Positions 16,967 to 25,972 of a stretch of DNA of 64,000 bases are shown here, piece by piece (the stretch's first letter is position 1; each line of letters begins with the position of its first letter). Both the position numbers and the translations under genes were made by a program. Source of the stretch: JAWSVE01 sp050633885 (GTDB lineage Bacteria > Pseudomonadota > Gammaproteobacteria > Pseudomonadales > Cellvibrionaceae); the NCBI GenBank assembly GCA_050633885.1, contig JBOEHK010000006.1, positions 62,001 through 126,000 on the forward strand, read 5' to 3'. The notes below the pieces were generated by a model, which did no database searches, was not told the origin of the DNA, and saw only the letters and a list, made by a program, of their open reading frames with translations.

Positions 16967-17824
16967 TTATTTAATAACTCTCTTCCATCCAGAAAGTGAA
17001 GGATCAACTGTGTATTTCTGTGGAATATCGAACCAAGGAAAAGGAGAAACTACTATTTGTTTATTTCCGGAAGCTAAATAAGCCCCCCACCAGCTAAAAC
17101 TACTATTGGCAACAATATGATGCTTGGCATTACTCATCAGCCAAAGATCTTCCTCTTGAGAGTTACCTATCATATAAAAGCTGTCATTTGCTTTAAATAG
17201 TTTTGCTAAATTATCTTCTACCCAAGAAACATCATCACTGAAAATATAAAATGTAGGATTTTTAACCTTCTCCAAAACATAATTAATTGCTTTTGTGTAA
17301 TATGCTATTGAGCAAATACCATGATTCCTTAGTGCTTCGGGATTGGTAATGTAATCCCCCCTTCTTATATGAACCGATACACTATTTAACTTCTGCATTT
17401 CAAGTCTTTCAGAAGAAACTTTTGATGTAATTGATACAGGCACAAAAAACTCTCTAAATTCTTTAAGATTCTGAGAAAAATATTTACTGTCCTGCCAATA
17501 CCCCAGCAGTAATGCATGATCTGGAATTGTATGGGCGCCTTGAAATCGAGATTCATGAATAATCTTTGTATCGATTATCCAATCTAACATTGGAATCTTA
17601 GTAATAAGATTAACCTTCCATTTAGGCTTTTCATGTTCCGTGGCCACTACCGATAGATTTGGGATATTTAGCTTCTCTAAACGGTAACCGCCATGTTGAT
17701 TATTTGTGTCAAAAAAACGTTTATCCAAAACCAGTTCAGTTTTCTGCAACTTAGAAATAGAGTACGCCGTAGCATACTGAAAAAGTTGATTCCCAAGCCC
17801 CCCCATTAACCTAACTGTTATCAT
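16967..17824 (-). CDS. Alpha-1,2-fucosyltransferase (GT11)
   Basis: A 285-residue glycosyltransferase of family 11. It has the N-terminal MGGLGNQLFQYATAYS and the invariant VHIRRGDYI motif (151-159), followed by FYIFSDDVSWVEDNL and NSSFSWWGAYLA. These three motifs define GT11, which uses GDP-L-fucose. The GDP-fucose genes gmd and fcl lie directly upstream, so donor supply and use are clustered. Codons 7-9 (Met-Gly-Gly) are written with seven consecutive G, a possible slippage site close to the start, reminiscent of phase-variable futC in Helicobacter. Acceptor sugar unknown. Confidence 0.92.
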   Translation of the reverse strand: MITVRLMGGLGNQLFQYATAYSISKLQKTELVLDKRFFDTNNQHGGYRLEKLNIPNLSVVATEHEKPKWKVNLITKIPMLDWIIDTKIIHESRFQGAHTIPDHALLLGYWQDSKYFSQNLKEFREFFVPVSITSKVSSERLEMQKLNSVSVHIRRGDYITNPEALRNHGICSIAYYTKAINYVLEKVKNPTFYIFSDDVSWVEDNLAKLFKANDSFYMIGNSQEEDLWLMSNAKHHIVANSSFSWWGAYLASGNKQIVVSPFPWFDIPQKYTVDPSLSGWKRVIK

Positions 17825-17875
17825 TGCAGCCTCTAAATTACATCTTAATCAAATAAACCTAAAAAATTTTATGGT

Positions 17876-18877
17876 TTAGTTATCCCCACCATCAGGATAT
17901 GACTTCATACTATTCGCCATATCCTGATGCTCAGTAAACCAGAGGTATGTATCTCTAAGTCCACTCTCCAAACTAATACTAGCTTCCCAGCCTAAGGATT
18001 TAAGACGGGAAGAGTCCATTAGCTTACGTGGAGCACCATCAGGCTTAGATTTGTCAAATACCAATTCGCCATTAAAGCCAGTCACTTTTGCCATGGTTTC
18101 AGCAAGCTCGCGAATAGTGCAGTCCTTACCAGTACCTACGTTAATATGCGAGAGCATTGGCTGCACACTTGAGTTATAGATATTTTCACCTAAATTCATA
18201 ACGTGCACACTTGCGGATGCCATATCATCAACATGTAAAAACTCTCGCATAGGCGTACCACTACCCCAAACAACTATTTCTTTAGCACTTTTAGTGACGG
18301 CTTGATGAAATCGATACATTAATCCCGGAATAACGTGGGAGTCCTGCGGATGGAAATTATCGTTAGCTCCATAAAGATTGGTAGGCATAACGCTACGGTA
18401 GTCACGGCCATATTGACGCCTATAGCTTTCGCATAACTTTATACCAGCAATTTTTGCTATCGCATAAGGCTCGTTGGTGGGTTCAAGTATGCCTGTAAGC
18501 AAAGCATCTTCTTTCATTGGCTGTTCAGCAAGTTTGGGATAGATACACGAAGAACCGAGAAATAGCAGCTGCTGTACATCTGTTTTATGCGCTGCGTGAA
18601 TAATATTGGCCTGTATCATCAAATTTTCATATATGAAATCAGCAGGATAAACATTATTCGCATGAATACCGCCGACTTTGGCAGCAGCTAAATATATTTG
18701 AAACGGCCTCACCGATTCGAAAAAAGCATTTACCTCAGATTGATTTACCAAGTTAACCTCTGAACGAGGACAGGTAACTAGATTTGTGTAACCGAGCGAT
18801 CTCAGTCGTCGAATAATTGCTGAGCCCACCATACCTCTATGGCCCGCAACAAAAATAGGCTTATTCAGTACATTCAT
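17876..18877 (-). CDS. fcl: GDP-L-fucose synthase
   Basis: Converts GDP-4-keto-6-deoxy-D-mannose to GDP-L-fucose (3,5-epimerase and NADPH reductase). The 333-residue SDR shows FVAGHRGMVGSAIIRRL, LAAAKVGGIHANN, LFLGSSCIYPKLAEQP and YAIAKIAGIKLCESYRRQYG (the Tyr/Lys pair). All are diagnostic. Its ATG overlaps the gmd stop by 4 bp, so the pair is translationally coupled. It is followed by the GT11 fucosyltransferase after about 50 bp. Confidence 0.96.
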   Translation of the reverse strand: MNVLNKPIFVAGHRGMVGSAIIRRLRSLGYTNLVTCPRSEVNLVNQSEVNAFFESVRPFQIYLAAAKVGGIHANNVYPADFIYENLMIQANIIHAAHKTDVQQLLFLGSSCIYPKLAEQPMKEDALLTGILEPTNEPYAIAKIAGIKLCESYRRQYGRDYRSVMPTNLYGANDNFHPQDSHVIPGLMYRFHQAVTKSAKEIVVWGSGTPMREFLHVDDMASASVHVMNLGENIYNSSVQPMLSHINVGTGKDCTIRELAETMAKVTGFNGELVFDKSKPDGAPRKLMDSSRLKSLGWEASISLESGLRDTYLWFTEHQDMANSMKSYPDGGDN

Positions 18878-19998
18878 TCACGACCTTCCACTGAAATAGG
18901 CATTGAGTAACCGTGTTTTTTCAGCAAGGCATGACGTTTAGCAACATTTAAATCGTCCATGACCATTTCTGCACACATTTCCTGAATAGTGATGAGGGGC
19001 TCCCACCCTAGCTTTTGCTTGGCCTTTGATGGATCGCCAAGCAGGGTTTCAACTTCGGCGGGACGAAAATAACGAGGGTCAACCCTAACAATAACATCTC
19101 CGGTTTTTACAGCAGGTGTCTCTTCACCTATTATGGAATCCACAATCCCTACCTCATCAACACCAACCCCCTCAAATCTAAGCGTTATACCTAATTCAGT
19201 TGCGGACCATACGATAAACTGGCGAACAGAATATTGCACCCCTGTCGCAATCACGAAATCTTCTGCTTGCTCTTGCTGAAGCATCATCCATTGCATCCGA
19301 ACATAATCTTTTGCATGCCCCCAATCACGTAATGCATCAATATTTCCCATGTATAAACAGTCTTCAAGGCCTTGTGCTATGTTCGCCAAACCACGAGTAA
19401 TTTTTCTAGTCACAAATGTTTCGCCACGACGAGGAGACTCATGATTAAACAGGATGCCGTTGCACGCGTACATGCCATATGCTTCTCGGTAATTAACCGT
19501 AATCCAATAGGAATATAATTTTGCTACAGCATAAGGGGAGCGTGGATAAAACGGTGTCGTTTCTTTTTGTGGCGTCTCTTGCACCAAGCCATAAAGTTCT
19601 GATGTAGAGGCCTGATAAAAACGTGTCTTTTTTTCTAAACCTAAAAGACGAATAGACTCTAGAATTCGCAGTGCACCCATTGCATCAACATCTGCCGTGT
19701 ACTCTGGTGACTCAAAACTCACCGCAACATGAGATTGTGCGCCCAAGTTGTATATCTCATCCGGTTGAATCTCTTTTATTATCCTCGTTAAAGCAGATGA
19801 GTCCGTGAGATCACCATAATGCAGTACAAATTTCTGATTTTTAACATGCGGATCCTGATATATATGATCCACCCGCTGAGTATTAAAAGAGGACGCACGG
19901 CGCTTTATTCCATGTACTTCATACCCTTTCTCCAGAAGGAATTCAGCCAAGTAAGAGCCATCTTGCCCGGTTATTCCAGTTATAAGTGCTTTTTTCAT
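18874..19998 (-). CDS. gmd: GDP-mannose 4,6-dehydratase
   Basis: First committed step of GDP-L-fucose synthesis. The 374-residue SDR begins MKKALITGITGQDGSYLAEFL and contains RRASSFNTQRVDHIY, YNLGAQSHVAVSFE, YQASTSELYG, YAVAKLYSYWI and NHESPRRGETFVTRKI. All Gmd signatures are present and the length is normal. Co-translated with fcl. Its substrate GDP-mannose comes from the manC product encoded 8 kb upstream in the same run. Confidence 0.97.
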   Translation of the reverse strand: MKKALITGITGQDGSYLAEFLLEKGYEVHGIKRRASSFNTQRVDHIYQDPHVKNQKFVLHYGDLTDSSALTRIIKEIQPDEIYNLGAQSHVAVSFESPEYTADVDAMGALRILESIRLLGLEKKTRFYQASTSELYGLVQETPQKETTPFYPRSPYAVAKLYSYWITVNYREAYGMYACNGILFNHESPRRGETFVTRKITRGLANIAQGLEDCLYMGNIDALRDWGHAKDYVRMQWMMLQQEQAEDFVIATGVQYSVRQFIVWSATELGITLRFEGVGVDEVGIVDSIIGEETPAVKTGDVIVRVDPRYFRPAEVETLLGDPSKAKQKLGWEPLITIQEMCAEMVMDDLNVAKRHALLKKHGYSMPISVEGRE

Positions 19999-20061
19999 TT
20001 TTTTCCTATAAATAAGGTGCTATCTAACTCTCTGTTAAAGTTTTCTCTAGTTAAATTAATC

Positions 20062-21408
20062 CTATGCGTTGCTCATCGTACCGACTTTACTTCTTCTGGA
20101 AAAAATTACCGCGAAGCAGATTAGAATCAAGCTAATCGAAACAACCTTGGCAATAAGATCAAAAGCACTTGATCGAGCAAAATATACAAGATTTGGAATT
20201 GTAGCGAACAAAACCAACCCTATAAATTGGATACTATGGCCGTTCTTTAGTGCAGCAAACCTAACCTGCGATAGATAATCCAAGTATTTAAGGGCAATAC
20301 CCAATACAAAACAAAGAAAAGCATACGGGATATACCCAAGATATATAGCCTCGGCAAAAAAGCTACTCGCGAATCCACCAAACTCCCAATCGATTCCCCG
20401 AACTCTATCAACACATAATCCAAAATCTTTACCAGAAAAATACTCAAATATGCTAATACATGACTTCAGCTCCTGAGGAAATACTGTTGCTCCAAAAACC
20501 ACTTCGAAGGAAGCGCCCTGCTGATAAAGGGTCTTCGGTATAATTTCAGCCAACCCATTAAACACTTTAAAACCAACTCTAAATTCCAAAACTAATGCTG
20601 CAACATAAATCAACCCCAACCCTACAGATACTAACAAAAAAATATTTATTTTTTTGCGTTCATTCATAAAATAAAGAAACAGAAACATATAGGCTATTGT
20701 ATAGCCACGCAGTCCTATCAATATAAATCCAACAGAACCTAAAAACAACAAGGCTGAACCGAGCAGAAAAGAATTTCTATTTCCTGAAAAAAACACCCAT
20801 AGCAACATGAGCTGTTTTGCTAAAAAGAAATAGACCAAATGGGTATGAAATGTTCCTAATTCAAATGCTGACGCATAACTAATGGTCTTAAGTATTAAGT
20901 ATTTATCATATGATAGCTTTAAAAAATACAAGAGAAGGAGTACAGATACACATAAAATCGAGGAGATAATAAACCTGCTAAGTCGAAAATTTCTGGAGAA
21001 GAAATATTGTATCTTTAACTTCTCGGGGATAAATACAATATACCCAAAAACAATAAATGCTAGTCCCGCTGCGATATGAGCTACGGTTAACAATACATTA
21101 TAAAAAGTTATTCTTTCGCCTATCTCAATAATCACAACATCAAGAAAAACAAGGAAATATGCTCTAGCTAATATAAAGATCACCAGAGATAAGATAAAGA
21201 GACCTACCGGCGTTACAACTCCTTTATTACACGAAGCACAATATAAAGATATCAGTGTAAAACTAACCATCAGCATTATTATTGAATAAATTGAGACATG
21301 TAAATACTGAGAATCAGATAAAAATGGCACAAACAAGCAAACACAAAACAACACTAAAGCTGAAAAAAATAGTACTGCTGTTTTAGATCTAACAGTTAGC
21401 GATATCAT
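20062..21408 (-). CDS. wzy: Polytopic membrane protein, probable O-antigen polymerase Wzy
   Basis: A 448-residue protein with roughly 12 hydrophobic segments and a long periplasmic loop near 300-360 (PKTLYQQGASFEVVFG, SIFEYFSGKDFGLCVDRVRG). That topology, the very low sequence conservation and the locus position are typical of Wzy. It starts 4 bp inside the end of the glycosyltransferase gene at 21405. Unlike the ligase-like gene at 9264 it lacks the HSHNFYLQ motif. Assignment rests on topology and context, so the symbol is provisional. Confidence 0.7.
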   Translation of the reverse strand: MISLTVRSKTAVLFFSALVLFCVCLFVPFLSDSQYLHVSIYSIIMLMVSFTLISLYCASCNKGVVTPVGLFILSLVIFILARAYFLVFLDVVIIEIGERITFYNVLLTVAHIAAGLAFIVFGYIVFIPEKLKIQYFFSRNFRLSRFIISSILCVSVLLLLYFLKLSYDKYLILKTISYASAFELGTFHTHLVYFFLAKQLMLLWVFFSGNRNSFLLGSALLFLGSVGFILIGLRGYTIAYMFLFLYFMNERKKINIFLLVSVGLGLIYVAALVLEFRVGFKVFNGLAEIIPKTLYQQGASFEVVFGATVFPQELKSCISIFEYFSGKDFGLCVDRVRGIDWEFGGFASSFFAEAIYLGYIPYAFLCFVLGIALKYLDYLSQVRFAALKNGHSIQFIGLVLFATIPNLVYFARSSAFDLIAKVVSISLILICFAVIFSRRSKVGTMSNA

Positions 21409-22577
21409 TTTAGTATCTTAGATTTATGCCACAGCAATGCAAAGATATTTTTCAAAAATATTTTAGTGTTATATAAAAAAGATAAAACACTTAAATATCT
21501 TAACGTATCAACCCCGATATCATTTATCTCTCGGCTAGGGAAAATCTTATTAAAAACATTATCTTCGTGGAAACTTATAGAATATTTCCTACACTGTTTC
21601 GATATTTCATCTAAACCTTGTATCTCGATGTCACTTACAATTGACTTCAAATCAACACTCACTTGAATCGGCTCTACCTGAATATTAACAAACTCACCAA
21701 GTGAAAACCCTATCGACTCAAAAATCCAACGATAGGCCTTAGAGGGCTCTTCTTTATCTATTGAAAAAGGTTGTACAATAACGGTGGGGGTTGAGGTGTT
21801 GGCCCCATCCAGCGCAGAAGTCCCCATTGCAAATAAAACATCTATTTCCTCATCAATGAATTTTAAAATCTGATCATTCTTTACTTCTTTTATCCACTCC
21901 ACATTAATATTGCCTACACTCGGCAAAAAAATCTCAAGACTTTTAGCACCATCTCCATCACCAACAATTATCATCCTGAAAGTACGGTTTTGTTCAGATC
22001 CAATAGCCTCCAGATCTCTCAGGATTTTTTTCAGTGGCAACAGTTTAAAATCATGGCTAATTCGCCCTATCCACCCAAAAACAATATTGCTTTTATTCAA
22101 TCTAGAAGTAGGCACTTCTCCATAGTTTTTAATTGCGATCGGACAAAGTAGCTCATCCAAATTAACACCACGTAAATCAATGCCTTTTAAGTCATGAAGC
22201 AAACCAACCTTATCAGTAAATAAGATAGAATTTGTCTCTATTAAGGAAGCTGAAAATTTACGAATAAAAAAATCGACACCATACTTAGGTATTCCATAAA
22301 GAAAATTTTCGAACCTATTATTATAGAAAGCTGCCTTTAATGCACCATGTCCCATCGACCAAACTAACAATTTCTTAAACTTCAACCCCTTTCGTTTAAG
22401 ATGATAGAGTCTGTGCATTTCAGATGTTGGAACCACTATTAAATCCAAATTAACTTTTTCTTTTACTGCGGATTTTTCATCAGTCACCACATAATTGTTA
22501 TTTTTAAGCCAGCTCTCCATTCTTTGAAGAAGTAAGTCAGTACCGCCGAATTTATGTTGGTAGAGTATAGAGATCAT
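21405..22577 (-). CDS. Divergent GT-B glycosyltransferase
   Basis: A 390-residue protein beginning MISILYQHKFGGTDLLLQR. It has GT-B-like signals: FGWIGRISHDFKLLPLKKIL, MIIVGDGDGAKSLE, WIKEVKNDQILKF and FAMGTSALDGANTSTPTVIV, the last standing where GT4 enzymes have EGFP...EA. The C-terminus is hydrophobic and basic (LFALLWHKSKILK), suggesting membrane association. Divergent enough that donor and acceptor cannot be guessed. It overlaps wzy by 4 bp. Downstream-facing genes are wzy, gmd and fcl. Upstream lies a 550-bp gap with a wzx relic. Confidence 0.65.
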   Translation of the reverse strand: MISILYQHKFGGTDLLLQRMESWLKNNNYVVTDEKSAVKEKVNLDLIVVPTSEMHRLYHLKRKGLKFKKLLVWSMGHGALKAAFYNNRFENFLYGIPKYGVDFFIRKFSASLIETNSILFTDKVGLLHDLKGIDLRGVNLDELLCPIAIKNYGEVPTSRLNKSNIVFGWIGRISHDFKLLPLKKILRDLEAIGSEQNRTFRMIIVGDGDGAKSLEIFLPSVGNINVEWIKEVKNDQILKFIDEEIDVLFAMGTSALDGANTSTPTVIVQPFSIDKEEPSKAYRWIFESIGFSLGEFVNIQVEPIQVSVDLKSIVSDIEIQGLDEISKQCRKYSISFHEDNVFNKIFPSREINDIGVDTLRYLSVLSFLYNTKIFLKNIFALLWHKSKILK

Positions 22578-23128
22578 ATAGTTAAATCAGGTGTATCCAA
22601 ATAATATTAAATGTATTTTCTTTCGTAATTTAGCATTAGTTAGAAGATCTGTTATTCACTAATGTGCGGCCTAGAGACACAAATAAAATCCAGTTCCCTA
22701 TTACCTGTCACCCACAATAACATTTTCAAAATTCGCGTAAAAACTCTTTTTGATTATACGTAATGAAAGCGATACTCACTAACGATCTTTTATCTGTCGT
22801 AAATAAGCCTGACTTTTCTTTAATACATTTACCATACAGGCAATTATTATTAACCCGTAAATCGTATGGTTAATGATACGTGCGACAACAGAGCCTTCAT
22901 TAACAGAAGCTTTAGTAAGCATACTTGCGGCCACGCCTATATTTCCCGCTACAGGTTATAATTAAGTTATGTTATTTGCCCTGTTTGACCTATCCACATC
23001 GGACGTAACATACCCCGCACCCATCGGCCTATCCAACAAAAAAGTCGAAATGTGTCCAATGTAAATTCAAGAATACGTCTAGCACTTCAAAAAACTTTCA
23101 GCGAAAGGGTGGAACTCACTCTCCCCAC
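22578..23128. other. 550-bp gap with a wzx relic
   Basis: There is no intact gene between the glycosyltransferase at 21405 and the flippase at 23129. The minus strand holds a 58-codon open stretch resembling the end of a Wzx flippase (22779-22952). The stretch 22982-23128 was not recognised. It contains two short related GGATAGG units on the minus strand but no convincing reading frame. Confidence 0.6.
22779..22952 (-). pseudogene. Probable 3' relic of a second wzx flippase gene
   Basis: Reading the minus strand in one frame gives 57 residues ending in a stop at 22779. Within them, EGSVVARIINHTIYGL aligns without gaps to EGVSIAHAINYAVYWV at the C-terminus of the intact flippase (23129-24385). 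A hydrophobic stretch and a basic tail (VLKKSQ) follow, matching VLKEAK. An in-frame stop lies just upstream, so only the last transmembrane hairpin survives. The copy differs a lot from the intact gene, so it is not a recent tandem duplicate but likely the remains of a displaced flippase. Homology is judged by eye. Confidence 0.5.
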
Positions 23129-24385
23129 CTATTTAGCTTCTTTTAACACGGTCTTACCAACACACAAGGCCATCACCACCCAATACACTGCATAATTAAT
23201 AGCGTGGGCAATGCTTACACCTTCTAAGCCCGCAATATTGGTTAGTAGGTATGTCCAGCCGTAAAATCCTGCAGCAAAAATAATTTCTGTAATAATGAAG
23301 AGTTTCATCATCGCCTTTCCCAGCATTAAGTAAGCCAGTATCCAGCTACCAATTTTTAACGTGTCACCAACCATTTGCCATGCAAAAAGTTCTCGCATAG
23401 GAGCGAATTCTTGGGTGAACAGCATGCCGATGATAAAGTCTCGCAGCAAGTAAATGCTTAAGCCGCAAGCAGCTGCTACGGGCAATATTATTTTGTAACC
23501 TTGAATTATTTCATTTTTTATTTCTCCTGGCTCTGTTAATTCAGATAACTTAGGTAAGTAATAAAGGCTTAATGTAGTGGTCACCAACATCAAGTAGGCG
23601 CCACTTAAGCGCCACATGGCCTCCCAATAACCCGCTGCCTCCCACCCAAGGCTTTCACCTAAATAATTACGTATCAAAATATGGCTTACAGGCACACACG
23701 CCGCAGAGGTAAGTGCCATCGCCGTGTATTTAGATAGGTTTATAACGACCTGTTTGTCTAATCGTCCAAAAAGATAACTGAACTTGAACCAATCTGCTCT
23801 ATAACAAAGGAACAGGGTTACTACAAAAGCAAAGGAGGGGTAAATAGCTAACGCGGTCAGTGCACCATGCAAACCGAATTTAATGGCTAACACACTCGTT
23901 ACAGCTAATGAAAACAAGCTACCTGCGATATTTGCAATGACGTAGCGGTTGATTTCTTTCTTGCCATTCAAAATAGCTAGCAGCAAGGTATTAAAAATAA
24001 AAAATACGAGGCTAACAGAAAACCAGATAAAAACGGAGCTATAGCTTTCATCTTTTAAAAACCACTGGGCTATGTGTTTACTGAAAACTGAAACTACAAT
24101 TCCTGTAGTTAAAGAACCAGCAACAGCAATACTACCAGCCGTGCGCCAAACTCGACGCTGCTTCTCTTCGTTGTCGTAATATTCGGCTGTGTATTTCACT
24201 ACACCAGTGTTAATGGCACCACTAGCAAAGGTGGTAATCATTTGTATGGCGTTTTGAAAGTTACCAATTGCTGCATACCCTGCTGGGCCAACATAGATTG
24301 CAAGAATCTTGTTAAGGCCCAACATAGTGATCATTTTTATGATCACAGCTATGGCATTAAGCAGACTGGTTTTTATGAGTGTCAC
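23129..24385 (-). CDS. wzx: O-antigen flippase Wzx (WzxE-like)
   Basis: A 418-residue MATE/MOP-superfamily transporter with about 12 membrane segments. The N-terminus (MTLIKTSLLNAIAVIIKM, then KILAIYVGPAGYAAIGNFQN) is the WzxE-like pattern common in Fuc3NAc-containing pathways. It flips undecaprenyl-linked O-units across the inner membrane. The start is GTG at 24385 with AAAGG upstream, 4 bp after the fdtB stop. The gene order fdtA-fdtC-fdtB-wzx is the one I recall from E. coli O-antigen clusters that make Fuc3NAc, supporting its role. Confidence 0.88.
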   Translation of the reverse strand: MTLIKTSLLNAIAVIIKMITMLGLNKILAIYVGPAGYAAIGNFQNAIQMITTFASGAINTGVVKYTAEYYDNEEKQRRVWRTAGSIAVAGSLTTGIVVSVFSKHIAQWFLKDESYSSVFIWFSVSLVFFIFNTLLLAILNGKKEINRYVIANIAGSLFSLAVTSVLAIKFGLHGALTALAIYPSFAFVVTLFLCYRADWFKFSYLFGRLDKQVVINLSKYTAMALTSAACVPVSHILIRNYLGESLGWEAAGYWEAMWRLSGAYLMLVTTTLSLYYLPKLSELTEPGEIKNEIIQGYKIILPVAAACGLSIYLLRDFIIGMLFTQEFAPMRELFAWQMVGDTLKIGSWILAYLMLGKAMMKLFIITEIIFAAGFYGWTYLLTNIAGLEGVSIAHAINYAVYWVVMALCVGKTVLKEAK

Positions 24386-24388
24386 GCT

Positions 24389-25513
24389 TTAACCTTTGAA
24401 GCCATTAACAGATGCAATAACGACATTTGCTTGCTCAGTCGTTACTGTCGGCCCCATAGGCAGGCTTAACACTTGCTGGTGGATCATTTCAGAAATTGGA
24501 TAACTATCTGTATTCAATTCTTTATAAGCATGTTGCTGATGCGGCGGTATAGGATAATGTATTAAAGTTTGTATGCCTTGTCTTGCTAAGTGTTTTTGCA
24601 GTGCATCACGCTGTTCGCAGCGAATAACATATAGATGGAAAACATGGTTTTTCAAAGCTGAATGTGGCGCGTTATGTGTTGAATCAATTGACAATGTAAT
24701 ACACGGGTTGGTAATACCTTGTGTGTACATGTTTGCAAGGTAGCGGCGATGAGCGGTTTCTGTATCTAGGTGCTTGAGCTTAACGCTAAGCATAGCTGCC
24801 TGGATTTCATCTAAGCGGCTATTGACACCTTGAAATTGGTTTTTGTATTTTTCATGAGATCCGTAGTTTCGCAAAGCTCGTAAGGTTTCTGCTAATTCAT
24901 CGTCGCTAGTAGTAACTGCCCCTGCGTCACCGAGTGCGCCTAGGTTTTTACCTGGGTAAAAACTAAAGCCACTGGCGTCACCCCAATTACCCGCCTTTAT
25001 ACCTTTAATACTTGCCCCATGGGACTGGGCGGAGTCTTCCAGCACTAATAAGTTGTGCTCTTTAGCAAGTATCATAATGGCAGGCATATCAGCAAGCCGG
25101 CCATATAAGTGCACGGGCAAAATTGCACGGGTTTTTTTTGTAATTGCCGCAGCAGTTTTTTTAGGGCACAGGTTGTAAGTAGCTAAATCAGGCTCAACTA
25201 ATAACGGCACTAAATTATTGGCGCTAATAGCTAAAATACTGGCAATATAGGTATTGGCAGGCACAATAACTTCATCGCCATCTTTTAATTTGCCCAGCTC
25301 CTTCCATGCACGCAGAGTGAGTATTAACGCATCTAGGCCATTGGCTACGCCGATAGCGTGTTTTGTGCCACAGTAGGCTGCGAATTCTTGTTCAAAATGA
25401 GTAAGTTCATTCCCAGCGATGTACCAACCGGAATCAATCACACGTGTGCAGGCCCCTATTAATTCAGCGCGGTATTGGGCACTAATTGCTTTTAAGTCGA
25501 GAAATGGGATCAT
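24389..25513 (-). CDS. fdtB: dTDP-3-keto-6-deoxyhexose aminotransferase (FdtB type)
   Basis: A PLP-dependent DegT/DnrJ/EryC1/StrS aminotransferase of 374 residues. It begins MIPFLDLKAISAQYRAEL. It contains VGVANGLDAL-type substrate-binding sequence (54-62), VIVPANTYIASI, LEDSAQSHGA and FSFYPGKNLGALGDAG, with the Schiff-base lysine at about residue 189. It would aminate the C-3 ketone made by FdtA to give dTDP-Fuc3N. The ATG overlaps the fdtC stop by 4 bp. Family certain; exact sugar inferred from FdtA and gene order. Confidence 0.9.
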   Translation of the reverse strand: MIPFLDLKAISAQYRAELIGACTRVIDSGWYIAGNELTHFEQEFAAYCGTKHAIGVANGLDALILTLRAWKELGKLKDGDEVIVPANTYIASILAISANNLVPLLVEPDLATYNLCPKKTAAAITKKTRAILPVHLYGRLADMPAIMILAKEHNLLVLEDSAQSHGASIKGIKAGNWGDASGFSFYPGKNLGALGDAGAVTTSDDELAETLRALRNYGSHEKYKNQFQGVNSRLDEIQAAMLSVKLKHLDTETAHRRYLANMYTQGITNPCITLSIDSTHNAPHSALKNHVFHLYVIRCEQRDALQKHLARQGIQTLIHYPIPPHQQHAYKELNTDSYPISEMIHQQVLSLPMGPTVTTEQANVVIASVNGFKG

Positions 25514-25971
25514 GTTATAAACCTAATAATTCTTGCAGGATTACCAACCACAACTGCATTATCTGGCACGTCACTAGTTACCACAGCGCCAGCACCAACC
25601 ATCGCGCCTTTGCCTACAGTGATACCAGGGAGTAATGTAGCATTAGCACCAATGCTACAGCCCGACTTTAAAGTAATCCCAGAAAAACTTTCGGGGTACT
25701 GCTTGGATCGAGGCATTAAATCATTGGTTAAAGTAGCATTGGGGCCCAGGAATACATCGTCTTCAATTCGTGTGCCAGCCCATATATAAACACCCGATTT
25801 TACTGTTACGTTATCACCAATGATTACATCGCTTTCAACCAATGTGTGGGCACAAAGATTGCAATTCCGTCCAATAATTGCGCTTTCAAAAACAACTGAA
25901 AATTGCCACACTCGCGTACCTTCACCAATGCTATGGCTTTTTACATCTGCTAAAGGATGAATAAAAGGCAT
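25510..25971 (-). CDS. fdtC: Left-handed beta-helix acetyltransferase (FdtC type)
   Basis: A hexapeptide-repeat acyltransferase of 153 residues that would N-acetylate dTDP-Fuc3N. Many imperfect hexapeptides are visible (VIIGDNVTVKSGVYI, IGANATLLPGITVGKGAMVG, DNAVVVGNPARI). A GTG at 25980 is possible, but ATG 25971 (MPFIHPLADV) has GAGG ten bases upstream and leaves a clean junction with fdtA. It is shorter than QdtC-type proteins (about 260), which favours the FdtC class. Order fdtA-fdtC-fdtB is conserved in Fuc3NAc pathways. Confidence 0.85.
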   Translation of the reverse strand: MPFIHPLADVKSHSIGEGTRVWQFSVVFESAIIGRNCNLCAHTLVESDVIIGDNVTVKSGVYIWAGTRIEDDVFLGPNATLTNDLMPRSKQYPESFSGITLKSGCSIGANATLLPGITVGKGAMVGAGAVVTSDVPDNAVVVGNPARIIRFIT

Positions 25972-25972
25972 A

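Noticed and set aside
20062..21408. The 20-kb membrane protein as the O-antigen ligase
   Set aside because: It lacks the HSHNFYLQ-type motif found in the gene at 9264, so polymerase is the better fit, though the two roles cannot be separated with certainty by sequence.
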